Source of the DNA: CAYYSY01 sp964474355
GTDB taxonomy: Bacteria > Myxococcota_A > UBA9160 > UBA4427
Assembly (NCBI GenBank): GCA_964474355.1
Contig: CAYYSY010000331.1
Span: 1 to 43,261, forward strand
Length of the DNA stretch: 43,261 bases
Reading direction: 5' to 3'
Shown: positions 28,084 to 37,300 of the stretch, piece by piece
How the letters are laid out: each line of letters opens with the position of its first letter
How positions within the stretch are numbered: position 1 is the stretch's first letter
Program-made: the position numbers and the translations under genes
The notes under the pieces: generated by a model
Told to the model about the DNA's origin: nothing
Database searches by the model: none
Seen by the model: only the letters and a program-made list of their open reading frames with translations

Positions 28084-30018
28084 ATGTCCGAGGACTCGAA
28101 CGACCCCGGATCGAAGACCTGGACGACGACGGACAGCCTCGAGCTCTACTCGGTCGAGCGCTGGGGCGACGATTTCTTCTCGGTGAACGACGACGGGCAC
28201 CTCGTCGTGCGGCCGCGCCGCGGAGACGACACCGCCATCGATCTCTTCGAGATGGTCGATCACCTGCGCCAGCGGGGCCTGCGCACGCCCATGCTGCTGC
28301 GCTTCTCGGACATCCTCGCCAGCCAGGTGCAGCGGCTCTACGGGCACTTCGACGCCGCCATCGAGACCTACGGCTATCGCGGCCGTCACCACAGCGTGTA
28401 TCCGATCAAGGTGAACCAGCAGCGCCACGTCGTCGAGGAGCTGGTGGCGATCGAGGCGCCCCATGCGATCGGACTCGAGGCCGGCAGCAAGCCCGAGCTG
28501 CTCGTGGCGCTCGCGCTGCTCGACCGGCCGGGTGGCCTCATCATCTGCAACGGCTTCAAGGATCGCGCCTACATCGAGACGGCCCTGCTCGCCCAGCGCC
28601 TCGGCCGGCTGCCGATCATCGTGATCGACCGCTTCGAAGAAATCGACCTGCTGGTGAAGACGAGCCAGGAGCTCGGCATCCGGCCACACATCGGCCTGCG
28701 GGTGCGACTCTCGGCCCAGGGTGCGGGGAAGTGGTTCGAGTCGTCGGGACGACGGTCGAAGTTCGGGCTCTCGCCCGGCGAGGTGCTCGCCGCGGTCTCG
28801 CGGCTGCAGGCCGACGGCATGCTCGAGTGTCTCGAGCTCGTGCACTATCACATCGGCTCGCAGATCACGGCGATCCGCGCGCACAAGGAGGCGCTGCGCG
28901 AGGTGAGCCGCATCTTCGTCGGTCTGCGCGCAATGGGCGCCGACGCGCTGCGCTTCGTCGACATCGGCGGCGGCATGGGCGTCGACTACGACGGCAGCCA
29001 GACCGACTCGAATTCGTCGATGAACTACACGCCCGAGGAGTACGCGCGTGACGCCGTCGACACGCTGGTCTCGGCGTGCGACGAGGCAGGGCTCGATCAC
29101 CCGGACATCGTCACCGAGGCTGGCCGGGCGATCGCGGCCCATCACTCGGTGCTGATCTTCGACGTGATCGGCCGGCACGGCATGGTGCCGCGGAAGGCAC
29201 CCGTGCCGGTGACAGAAGACGACCATCGCATCCTGCGCGACCTCGCGACCATCGCAGGCAACCTCGACGACGAGAACTTCCTCGAGACCTATCACGACGC
29301 GCTGCTCCTGCGCGACGAGGCCGTGAACTCGTTCGCCCTCGGCTACATCGACCTCGTGACGCGGGGGCGGGCCGACGACTACTTCCTACACATCTGCGGC
29401 CGCATCCTCGCGACCGTGCGCGCGCTGCCGGAGCTGCCCGAGGAGCTCGCAGGGCTCGACCGCGATCTCGCCGACACGTACTACGGCAACTTCTCCGTCT
29501 TCCAGTCGGCGCCGGATCACTGGGCCGTGCAGCAGCTCTTCCCCGTGCTGCCGATCCAGCGCCTCGGCGAGGAGCCCACGCGGCGCGCGATCTTCGCCGA
29601 CCTGACCTGCGACAGCGACGGCAAGCTCGACCTGTTCATCGACTCCGACGGCGCGAAGCCCGTGCTCGAAGTGCATCCGCTGAACGGCGAGCCGTACTAC
29701 ATGGGCGTCTTCCTCGCGGGGGCGTATCAGGAGATCCTCGGAGATCTCCACAACCTGTTCGGCGACACCGACGCCGTACACCTCCGCATCGACGACGACG
29801 GGCTCGTCGCCGTCGAGCACGTCGTCGATGGCGACTCGGTCGACGAGGTGCTCTCGTACGTGCAGTACGATCGCCATGCGCTCATCGAGCGGGTGCGGCG
29901 CACGATCGAGAAGGCGCTGCGCCGTGGCGAGATCGGACTCAGAGAGTCGGCGCTGCTGCGCAAGCGCTACGAGCAGGGGCTGCTCGAGTACACGTATCTT
30001 TCTCACGATGACCGCTGA
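28084..30018 (+). CDS. speA: Biosynthetic arginine decarboxylase
   Basis: A 644-residue PLP enzyme that converts arginine to agmatine in polyamine synthesis. The PLP lysine is Lys109 in SVYPIKVNQQRHVV. Other family sites are GLEAGSKPELLVAL, LVHYHIGSQI, FVDIGGGMGVDYDGS, VTEAGRAIAAHHSVLIF and, near the C-terminus, FADLTCDSDGKLDLFID with the active-site Cys and substrate-binding Asp. Length is close to E. coli SpeA (658). The stop codon falls within the loop of the first of three palindromic repeats that begin in the last codons, so the final residues SHDDR are encoded by repeat DNA. Agmatine-handling genes are not in the window. Confidence 0.95.
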   Translation: MSEDSNDPGSKTWTTTDSLELYSVERWGDDFFSVNDDGHLVVRPRRGDDTAIDLFEMVDHLRQRGLRTPMLLRFSDILASQVQRLYGHFDAAIETYGYRGRHHSVYPIKVNQQRHVVEELVAIEAPHAIGLEAGSKPELLVALALLDRPGGLIICNGFKDRAYIETALLAQRLGRLPIIVIDRFEEIDLLVKTSQELGIRPHIGLRVRLSAQGAGKWFESSGRRSKFGLSPGEVLAAVSRLQADGMLECLELVHYHIGSQITAIRAHKEALREVSRIFVGLRAMGADALRFVDIGGGMGVDYDGSQTDSNSSMNYTPEEYARDAVDTLVSACDEAGLDHPDIVTEAGRAIAAHHSVLIFDVIGRHGMVPRKAPVPVTEDDHRILRDLATIAGNLDDENFLETYHDALLLRDEAVNSFALGYIDLVTRGRADDYFLHICGRILATVRALPELPEELAGLDRDLADTYYGNFSVFQSAPDHWAVQQLFPVLPIQRLGEEPTRRAIFADLTCDSDGKLDLFIDSDGAKPVLEVHPLNGEPYYMGVFLAGAYQEILGDLHNLFGDTDAVHLRIDDDGLVAVEHVVDGDSVDEVLSYVQYDRHALIERVRRTIEKALRRGEIGLRESALLRKRYEQGLLEYTYLSHDDR

Positions 30019-30111
30019 CGCGGTCATCGTCGGCTGAAGGCTCTCTCACGATGACCGCTGACGCGGTCATCTCAGCTGAAGGCTCTCTCACGATGACCGC
30101 CGAGGCGGTCG
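30007..30111. repeat. Three tandem palindromic repeats at the speA 3' end
   Basis: GATGACCGC-TGAC-GCGGTCATC occurs perfectly at 30007-30028 and 30050-30071, and a decayed copy (GATGACCGC-CGAG-GCGGTCGT) at 30092-30112. The period is 42-43 bp, and linker text is also conserved (GGCTGAAGGCTCTCTCAC). Each copy can fold into a 9-bp hairpin with a 4-nt loop. The first overlaps the speA stop. They may act as REP-like mRNA stabilisers or terminators between speA and xthA. Confidence 0.8.
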
Positions 30112-30147
30112 TAACGCAGCCGCGCGAGCCATGCCGAATCAGGAGTC

Positions 30148-30954
30148 ATGCAGATGTCCCGCGACCACGCGCGCATCCTCTCTTGGAACGTGAACGGGAT
30201 CCGCTCGGCCCACAAGAAGGGCTTCGTCGACTGGCTCGCAAAGAGCCGTGGCGAGATCGTCGGCGTGCAGGAGATGCGGGCGACCCGCGACCAGGTGCCC
30301 GAGGAGGTCGAGGCCGTCCGCGGCTACCACCTCCACGTGTCGTCGGCCGAGCGCAAGGGCTACAGCGGCGTGGGGCTCTTCTCGAAGCGCAAGCCCGACG
30401 CGATCGACACCTCCCTCGGCGAGGACCGCTTCGACGCCGAGGGGCGCGTGCAGATCGCCCGCTTCGGCCGGCTGGTCGTCGCCAACGGGTACTTCCCCAA
30501 CGGCAGCGGCCAGGATCGAGACAACAGCCGCGTGCCCTACAAGCTCGACTGGTACGCGGCGCTCTTCGACCGCGTGCAGCGGCTGCGCCGCGGCGGCTAC
30601 CGCGTGATCGTGATCGGCGACTTCAACACCGCCCACAAGGACGTAGACCTCGCCCGTCCAAAGGACAACCGCAAGACGAGCGGGTTCCTCCCGGAGGAGT
30701 GCGCCGAGCTCGACCGCTGGGTCGAGGCGGGCTGGATCGACACCTTCCGCGCCTTCGAGCCGGGCGGCGGCAACTACTCGTGGTGGAGCCAGCGCTTCGG
30801 CGTGCGCGAGCGAAACGTCGGCTGGCGCATCGACTACGTCCTCGCCTCTCCGGCGGCGATGAAGTACGTGAAGGACGCGTTCATCCATCCCGACGTCATG
30901 GGCAGCGACCACTGCCCGATCGGCGTGGACGTCGATCCCGCGATCTTCGGCTGA
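30148..30954 (+). CDS. xthA: Exodeoxyribonuclease III / AP endonuclease
   Basis: A 268-residue member of the exonuclease-endonuclease-phosphatase family, ATG 30148 with AGGAG upstream. It cuts DNA at abasic sites and degrades 3' ends in base excision repair. Visible catalytic elements are Asn in ILSWNVNGIRSA (residues 10-21), Glu42 in VGVQEMRAT, the tyrosine in VVANGYFPNGSG, Asp/Asn in VIGDFNTAHKDVDL, WRIDYVLAS, and the C-terminal GSDHCPIGVDV. NYSWWSQRFGVRERNVGWRID is the usual substrate loop. Length matches the family. It lies 129 bp after speA, with the palindromic repeats between. Confidence 0.93.
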   Translation: MQMSRDHARILSWNVNGIRSAHKKGFVDWLAKSRGEIVGVQEMRATRDQVPEEVEAVRGYHLHVSSAERKGYSGVGLFSKRKPDAIDTSLGEDRFDAEGRVQIARFGRLVVANGYFPNGSGQDRDNSRVPYKLDWYAALFDRVQRLRRGGYRVIVIGDFNTAHKDVDLARPKDNRKTSGFLPEECAELDRWVEAGWIDTFRAFEPGGGNYSWWSQRFGVRERNVGWRIDYVLASPAAMKYVKDAFIHPDVMGSDHCPIGVDVDPAIFG

Positions 30955-30977
30955 CCCCGTCCACCGTGGCATGAACG

Positions 30978-30994
30978 CACCGGCCCATCCGGTG
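30978..30994. terminator. Short hairpin after xthA
   Basis: CACCGG-CCCAT-CCGGTG forms a perfect 6-bp stem with a 5-nt loop 24 bp after the xthA stop. There is no T-tract, so this is a modest intrinsic or Rho-assisted terminator candidate. Confidence 0.3.
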
Positions 30995-31061
30995 TGAACG
31001 CCCGGCTTCGCCGAGTGCGTTCGCGTCGCTCGGACGCGTCTCGGCTGGCCCGGCGCTTGCG

Positions 31062-31727
31062 ATGGCATGGGCCGTGGACCCGCCCGTCCCCTCACTTCGA
31101 CGCGCGTTCGCCGGCATGGCCGGCGTGTGGTGCGAGCTGGCCGCCGTGCAGTCTGCCCTCCCGGGCTGCGCTGGCGTGACGCTCTCGTTTCTCGGCGCGT
31201 GGCTGCTGATCGAGTGGATGCGGATGTGGGAGCGGGGCGGGCGGGCCCACGACCCCTTCGCCGAGCTGCGACGGTGCGGGCGATTCGATGCGCGGTCGAA
31301 GCTCGCCGAGCCGGCTGCGTTCGCGATCGCCGGACTGGCGCTTCAGCCCTGGCTCGGGCTGGGCGCGATCCGCCTCTTCGAAGCGGCGGCGGAGCGCGCG
31401 GCCGTCGTCGCACCCGGCGCGTCGCCGTGCCTCTTCGAGATGGGCTCCGTCCTCGTGCTCGCACCCGTCTTCGAAGAGCGACTCTATCGCGGGCGACTCC
31501 TGCCTGCGTTGCGTCGACACACCGGCGCACCCATCGCGATCACCGCCAGCGCCGCCTGCTTCGCCGTCCCCCACGTCGCGCCGCTGCACGTGCTGGGGAC
31601 CCTCATCGCCGGCATCGCGCTCGGATGCGTGTTCGCGCTGACTCGCCGCTCGGCGCCGTGCATCGCGATGCACGTGGGCTTCAACGCGGCGGCGCTGTGG
31701 CAGCAGGCCGCGATGCGGGCCGCGTGA
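31062..31727 (+). CDS. CPBP-family intramembrane glutamic protease
   Basis: A 221-residue polytopic protein of the CPBP (CAAX protease and bacteriocin-processing, ABI/Rce1-like) family. Motif 1 is FEERLYRGRLLPALRR with Glu138, Glu139 and Arg143; motif 2 is FAVPH with His171; the last motif is IAMHVGFNAA with His204 and Asn208. These are the catalytic residues of the family, so the enzyme looks active. Such proteases cut substrates within or near the membrane; roles include prenyl-protein processing, bacteriocin self-immunity and secretion-signal maturation (as MrtC/MrtX types in myxobacteria). The start is uncertain: ATG 31062 has no strong ribosome site, and ATG 31116 is an alternative. Its stop overlaps the next gene's start (TGATG). 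Confidence 0.85.
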   Translation: MAWAVDPPVPSLRRAFAGMAGVWCELAAVQSALPGCAGVTLSFLGAWLLIEWMRMWERGGRAHDPFAELRRCGRFDARSKLAEPAAFAIAGLALQPWLGLGAIRLFEAAAERAAVVAPGASPCLFEMGSVLVLAPVFEERLYRGRLLPALRRHTGAPIAITASAACFAVPHVAPLHVLGTLIAGIALGCVFALTRRSAPCIAMHVGFNAAALWQQAAMRAA

Positions 31728-32500
31728 TGCCCCGGGCGCGCCGGGGCGGGCAGGCATGGATCCCCTCGGCCTCGATCGTCACCGTGACCGGGTACGGTCT
31801 CGCCCTCGGCTGGCTCGAGCCCGAGCCTTTGGCGCGCGGCGAGATCCACGTACGGATCATCCTCACCCTGGGCTACGGACACCTGCTCGCGAGCATCGTA
31901 CGGAGTCGGGCGGGCCAGCCTGCGACGAGTGCGTGGCGCGCCGTAGCTTCGATTGCTCCGCTCGTCGCCGCCTACGTGCTCTACGCGGAGCTGTGTCGGA
32001 TGTGGCCGCTGCTCCCGCTCGCTCTGCTCGGAGTCTCGGCGTGGCACACCGTCGAGAACGACCGCGCCATTCGCCGGATGCGACTCGATGGAACGGCCCC
32101 GATCGCACCGCTCTCGACGTCGCCTCGCGAGGTCGCAGGCGACGTGCTTGCTGCGATCGCAATCAGCATCCTCGCCCTCGCCCTGCCCCTCTGGCTGCCC
32201 ATGATCGACACGGCCGACGTCGTCGCTGCCTTCAGCCTGCATCACGTCGCGACGTGGCTGGTGCTGGTGGTGGCCCGCGCCCGAGCGCGGGGACAGCTGC
32301 GTGCCGCGGCCGTTCGGCTCGTCTGGCTCCACCTGCCGATGGGGGCGCTGTGCGTCGCATCGATGATCGCGCTGGCGATGCCGAGCGCCCTTCCCCCGGC
32401 GATCACGTCCGGCGCCGAGGTCGTTCTGTCACCGGCGACGTACCTGTTCTGGTCGGCAGCACATGTCGTGCACACGGCGTGGCGGCGATGGGCGAGGTGA
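31727..32500 (+). CDS. Histidine-rich polytopic membrane protein of unknown family
   Basis: A 257-residue protein starting at ATG 31727, which shares one base with the stop of the CPBP protease gene, so the two are translationally coupled. I count six or seven hydrophobic helices. Histidines sit in or beside helices at residues 52 (GYGHLLAS), 107 (SAWHTVENDR), 172-173 (FSLHHVATW), 202, 246 and 249 (SAAHVVHTAW). This pattern suggests metal or haem binding, as in membrane di-iron or Brp/Blh-type proteins, but I do not recognise the family. It could equally be a partner or substrate of the protease. It converges on the rhomboid gene with 8 bp between stops. Confidence 0.75.
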   Translation: MPRARRGGQAWIPSASIVTVTGYGLALGWLEPEPLARGEIHVRIILTLGYGHLLASIVRSRAGQPATSAWRAVASIAPLVAAYVLYAELCRMWPLLPLALLGVSAWHTVENDRAIRRMRLDGTAPIAPLSTSPREVAGDVLAAIAISILALALPLWLPMIDTADVVAAFSLHHVATWLVLVVARARARGQLRAAAVRLVWLHLPMGALCVASMIALAMPSALPPAITSGAEVVLSPATYLFWSAAHVVHTAWRRWAR

Positions 32501-32508
32501 GTCCCGCC

Positions 32509-34383
32509 TCAGTTCGGCAGCGCTCTGATGACCCCGTCCTCCTCAGCGAGATTCGCGCACGACGTAGCGGGCTCGGTCGAAGGGAGCCCCTCGGGCCACC
32601 GGTGCACGGCGATCAGGCTGATCTTCGCGCTGTCGAGCTCCCAGCCTTCGCATCCTCGATCCGCATCAGTCGCGACCCGCGCTCGCTCCAACCGATCGAC
32701 CCGGGTCGAGAGCATTCCGACGACGCCTGCCTGCTCGATCAGGAGATCCACGTCCAGCGACTCGGCCAAGGGCGCCTCGAATCGGATCTCGAGTCCACCC
32801 TGCAGTGGAACGAGAGAAGGCATGGGCAGGCCATCCTCGACGAACGCAGGCAGGCCGCGCGCCACGGCCTCGCGACCGGCGAGCGTGAGCACGAGCGTCG
32901 TCAGACTCGACGGCCACTCCCATGCGGCTTCGTGAGCGATCTGCCACGCGCGCCGCGGCTCGCCCAGCCGGAACGCGAGACACCCGAGCATCACTTGCCG
33001 CTGAGCCCGCAGGTCGCCCTCGACAGGAACGGAGCTCGCGATCTCGTAGGCCCGCGCGACGGCTCGTCGCTCGACGTTCGGTGCAAGACAGATCACGAAG
33101 CCCGGATGGATCCCCGCGCCGGCGGCCAGGTCGCGTTCGCGCATCGCGTCGAGCGAGTGGATCGCAACGTCCTGCACATCCGTCGAGACGCCCCGAACGA
33201 GCGCGACCGCCGGAATCAGAACGAGCAGCGCGATGCAGGCGGCACCGGCCAGCGGACAGATCCGGCGCTCGGGCTGATCGATCGACACGAACGCCGTCCG
33301 CCCGCCGATCAGCCAGGCCGTGATGGCTCCGGCAAGCAGTCCCGCGAGATGACCCGTCGTCGCCATCTTCGGCAAGAAGATCTGCGAGGCCAGCTCGAGG
33401 CCGACGACGATGACGACCGCCCACCGGGGAGGAACGAAGGGGCTGCCGACACGCCCCCGATGCGTGAAGCCGCAGAGCAGAAGCGCACCGAGGAGCCCGA
33501 ACAACCCGCCCGATGCCCCCACGCCGATCTTCGACGAAGTGACTGCCATCGCGGCGGAGGCGGCGAGGACGCCCGCCATGAACACGATCGAGCATCGTGC
33601 CCAGCCATGAACCGCTGACACCGGCGGATAGATCAGCCAGCAGGCGAGTGCGTTCGCGAGCAGGTGAAGCCAAGCGCCGTGAAGCGCGGCACTCGAGACA
33701 GCACGGTGGAGCTCGCCCGATGCGACGAGCCACGAGACATCGGCTCCGATCGACGTGAGGAACAACGTATCCCGTAAGTTTCCGGCCTGCGTCTGGGCCA
33801 CGTACACGAGGGACCACCAGACGATCGCGACCCACACGAATCGGACCGAGGCAGCAGCCACGCATCCGAGCTCGGCGGTTCGAAGGAAACGAGCGCGGCG
33901 ATCTTCGTCATCGCAGGTCGCGAGCCACTCGGACTCGACCCGACGCCTCATGACGTCCACGGCTCCCGCAGATCGAAAGTACCAATCGCTGCAGGCGAAC
34001 ACCTTGCCGGCAGTCGTCTCGACGACCAGCTTTCGGACGAGCAGGATTCGTGTGACGGTGCAGGTGGCGACCTCCGCCATCGGAATCTGCTTCATTCGGG
34101 GAAACAGCCAGCCGCCCGGCAGCCGCATGACATCGGGCGTGATCATCGCGGCGTCGGGTGCCTCGCGGAGATGGACCAGGACACCGACCGTCAACGAGAC
34201 GCCTACACCGAGCGCCAGCGACGACGCCAGAACGAATCGCATCACCGGCTCGGGCAACCCCGGACCAAGCCCCTGCGTGAGGAGACCGGGCAGGGTCATT
34301 CCCAGGAAGCAGAAGGCGAGCCATGCCGAGAGGTAGAGCGCAACGAACCGCGGGGTGGGTGCTCGAAGCGGATACTCGGTCAC
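32509..34383 (-). CDS. Rhomboid-family intramembrane serine protease with extra N- and C-terminal domains
   Basis: A 624-residue protein. Two helices (about 14-38 and 46-70) and a soluble PH-like stretch (about 75-155, LPGGWLFPRMKQIPMAEVAT and following) precede the rhomboid core. The core shows SAALHGAWLHLLANALACWL with His235, His240 and Asn244. GVGASGGLFGLLGALLL carries catalytic Ser291, and TTGHLAGLLAGAITAWL carries catalytic His345, so the enzyme looks active. After a last helix near 375-395, about 230 soluble residues follow, helical in parts and TPR-like (CLAFRLGEPRRAWQIAHEAAW). Most bacterial rhomboids are 200-300 residues. It begins 12 bp after the stop of the RHS gene on the same strand and is surely cotranscribed, making the RHS protein the natural candidate substrate. 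Confidence 0.88.
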   Translation of the reverse strand: MTEYPLRAPTPRFVALYLSAWLAFCFLGMTLPGLLTQGLGPGLPEPVMRFVLASSLALGVGVSLTVGVLVHLREAPDAAMITPDVMRLPGGWLFPRMKQIPMAEVATCTVTRILLVRKLVVETTAGKVFACSDWYFRSAGAVDVMRRRVESEWLATCDDEDRRARFLRTAELGCVAAASVRFVWVAIVWWSLVYVAQTQAGNLRDTLFLTSIGADVSWLVASGELHRAVSSAALHGAWLHLLANALACWLIYPPVSAVHGWARCSIVFMAGVLAASAAMAVTSSKIGVGASGGLFGLLGALLLCGFTHRGRVGSPFVPPRWAVVIVVGLELASQIFLPKMATTGHLAGLLAGAITAWLIGGRTAFVSIDQPERRICPLAGAACIALLVLIPAVALVRGVSTDVQDVAIHSLDAMRERDLAAGAGIHPGFVICLAPNVERRAVARAYEIASSVPVEGDLRAQRQVMLGCLAFRLGEPRRAWQIAHEAAWEWPSSLTTLVLTLAGREAVARGLPAFVEDGLPMPSLVPLQGGLEIRFEAPLAESLDVDLLIEQAGVVGMLSTRVDRLERARVATDADRGCEGWELDSAKISLIAVHRWPEGLPSTEPATSCANLAEEDGVIRALPN

Positions 34384-34395
34384 CCGTCCGCCCCC

Positions 34396-37300
34396 CTACC
34401 GAGGCGCCCGTCGGACGGAGCCAACCCATGCGACGAGCGCGACGAGGATGCAGGTCGCGACCACCGGTCCCGGTCGCGATCCCCGCGGCGTCAGGCCATC
34501 TGGAGCGCAGAGCGGAGACGAGCCGGGCTTGACATCCGGCTTGTGGAACTCCGCTGCGTCGGGGGGATGAGGATGGCCGTGAGGGTCGATGGGCTCGACC
34601 GGCTCCGTCATGCCCTTCCCGACGATGGTCAGTGTCACTCCGATGAAGAACGACACGACTCCGCTCGCGATGGCCGCCGCACCAGGAGGCCCCCCGACGG
34701 CAACCCCGCCACCGGCCATCGCGGCGCCGAATGTCATGAAGCCCTCGCCGATTGCGACGGTGGCTTCGCCCGCGGGCGAGATCGTCTCGCCAGACGGTGC
34801 ACGTGTCGAGTGCATCCCCCCCGGATCCCATAGCCGCACCGGGTTGCCCCGCGTGTACGCGAAGTCGTTCAAGAGATGGTCGATCGGATCCGGCGCCATG
34901 AAGCGGCCCGTGTCGGGGTCGTAGGGCCGCACACCGACCAGCTGGATCCCCGCGACGTGCACACCGCGCGCAAAGCCGCGCTCGCCATCACGCGGCGCTC
35001 GCTGCGCGCCATCTCGCCCGACGACGCGGCGCTCGCCGAAGCCGTGATAGACGTGGCGGCGCAGCGCCCGACCCGACTCGTCCGTGACGAACGAGACGTT
35101 GCCGCGGAAGTCATGGTGGGCGTAGCGACGGATCGCCGTACCGAGCACCACGCGAACGCCGTCGATCTCGGTGGCGACGGGCCAGCCCTGATCGTCGATC
35201 TCGGTCGTGCCGCCATAGCCGTAGCGGGTCGTCTCGTCACCGAACGTGCGCGCCACCGGTCGGCCGCGGACGTCCCACTCGAAGCGCGCGTCGGCACCGA
35301 TGGAAGCGATGCGGCCCGAGGCGGTCCAACGAAGCTGGACATCGTCGCGCTCGGTCACGAAGCCGGATTCGTCGTGCACGAAGTCGTGTATGGCCCCGAA
35401 GCCGCCCGAGAGCAAGCGATTTCGCTCGGCGTTGTACTCGAATGAAACGGCAGGCCCTGTGCGCGACTGGTAGCCGGCGAGATTGCCCAGCGCATCGAAT
35501 CGAACACGGTCGCCTTCGGGCACGTCGAGGATCGGCATGTGGCTCGACAATCGGAGCCACGAGCCAGGCGTCGGCGACTCGCCGTACGCCGAGGGATGCC
35601 ACTCGAGCTGGTAGTGCTCCTCCCCGAGATTCCACACCGGCGCGCCCCCTTCCGGACCGGCGAGCAGCACCGAGCTCGAAACGGCGAAGCACAGCTTGTC
35701 GAGCCAGCACGGCAGGCGGACGACCGTCGTGTGCTCGATCGGCTGGGTGCCGTCGAGAATCGTCCGGGTACGTTCGAGCTCGCCCGTCTCCGCCCCGTAC
35801 TCGAAGGTGCGCACGAGGCCATTGCCGAACCGTTGCTCGCGAAGCTCGCCGTCGGCCCAGCTGTGCTCGACGAGGAGCTCGCCGTCGAGCCGCGTGGCCA
35901 TCGATCGCCCGGCGCCGTCCCACGCTCGCGTCGTCTCGTAGAGGAGCGAGCCGTAGACACCCTCGAAGACACTCCGGCGCGTCTCGCGACCACGCACGTC
36001 GTGCTGGAGCACGGTCCGCCCGCCGGTCGCATGATCGATGGCGCGCACGCGCCCGTCGGCGTCGTACTCGATCCACTCCGGGTGCTCGTACGCCGCGTCG
36101 TCGACGCGCACGACCCGATCGTCCGAGTGCGTGAGCTCCAGGCGCTCGCTGGGCGCACCGGCGAGTGCACGCTCGACGCTCTCGAGCCGGCCGTCCAGGT
36201 CCCAGGCGAACGTCGCCCGCATGCCATTGGGGCGCTCCACCCGAATCGGCCGGCCCTCGAGATCGACGTCGATCGTCGTCCACCGATCCACGCCATCGAC
36301 GCGCTCGCTGCGCGAGACGAGCCGGCCGAGCGCGTCGTAGGCGAACGCCTCCACGCCGCCATAGGGCCGGTCGATGCGAACCGGTCGTCCATCGCTGCGC
36401 CGCTCGATCACCGTCGTCTTCGTGACGATCGTGCCGTCGAGCAGATCGGTCTCGACCGTCCAGACCTCGGCGACGTTGCGATCGGCGTCGAATACGCGGC
36501 GCACGAGCCCCGGGCGCCCCGGGGCGAGCTCGCCGTCGAGCCCGGCCCCCTTCTCGAGGTTGCCCACCGCATCGAAGAGGCGGATCTCCTCGACCCCCGC
36601 CTTCACGGCTCGCGTCGCGTGCCCGTGCTCACCGTAGTCGTGGAAGCTCGCCACGCGTCCGTCGGGCCCCGTGATGGTCGCGAGCTGTCCGAGCCCATCC
36701 CACGTGAACGTCGTCGACTCGTTGGCGCCGTTCACGAGCGTCGCGAGTCGACCGGCAGCGTCGTATACGCGCTGCTCACGCACGCCGAGTCCGTCGACGA
36801 CGCGCTCGACGGGCCGCGCGAAGGGCCGGCTTCGTTCGACGGCGCCGGGTGCGAAGACCCGGCGCACGACGGCGCCCGAAGGCCTCTCGAGCCGGGTGAG
36901 ATCGTCGTCCTCGTGCTCGAAGCGCCAGACGCCGCCCGACGCATCCGTCCTCGTCTGCGGGCGAAGGCCGGCCCACGTCTGCTCGACGACGACGCCCTCC
37001 GGCGACTCGCGCCGCACGAGCCGCCGCGCCTCATCGAAGGCCCATGCCCAGACGCCGCCCGAGGGCGTCGTCATCCGCGTCGTGGCACCCGTTCCGGTCA
37101 CGTCGGCCGCGTAGGCGAAACGGTGCTCGGGGTCGCCGGCGCCGACGCCCCGCACCACGTCGATGCGGCCGCCGAGATAGTCGAGCTCGGTGCGCTCGCC
37201 CTCGGAGCTCACGATCGCGCGGAGGCGCCCGGCACCACCGTACTCGTAGCGACGACCCGACAGACCGCGCTCGGCGTCGAACGCGTCCCGCGCGACTCGG

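Noticed and set aside
34396..34815. RHS tail as a polymorphic toxin with the next gene as immunity
   Set aside because: The tail is mostly hydrophobic and linker-like with no nuclease or other toxin motif, and the next gene is a 624-residue protease with intact catalytic residues, not a small immunity protein.
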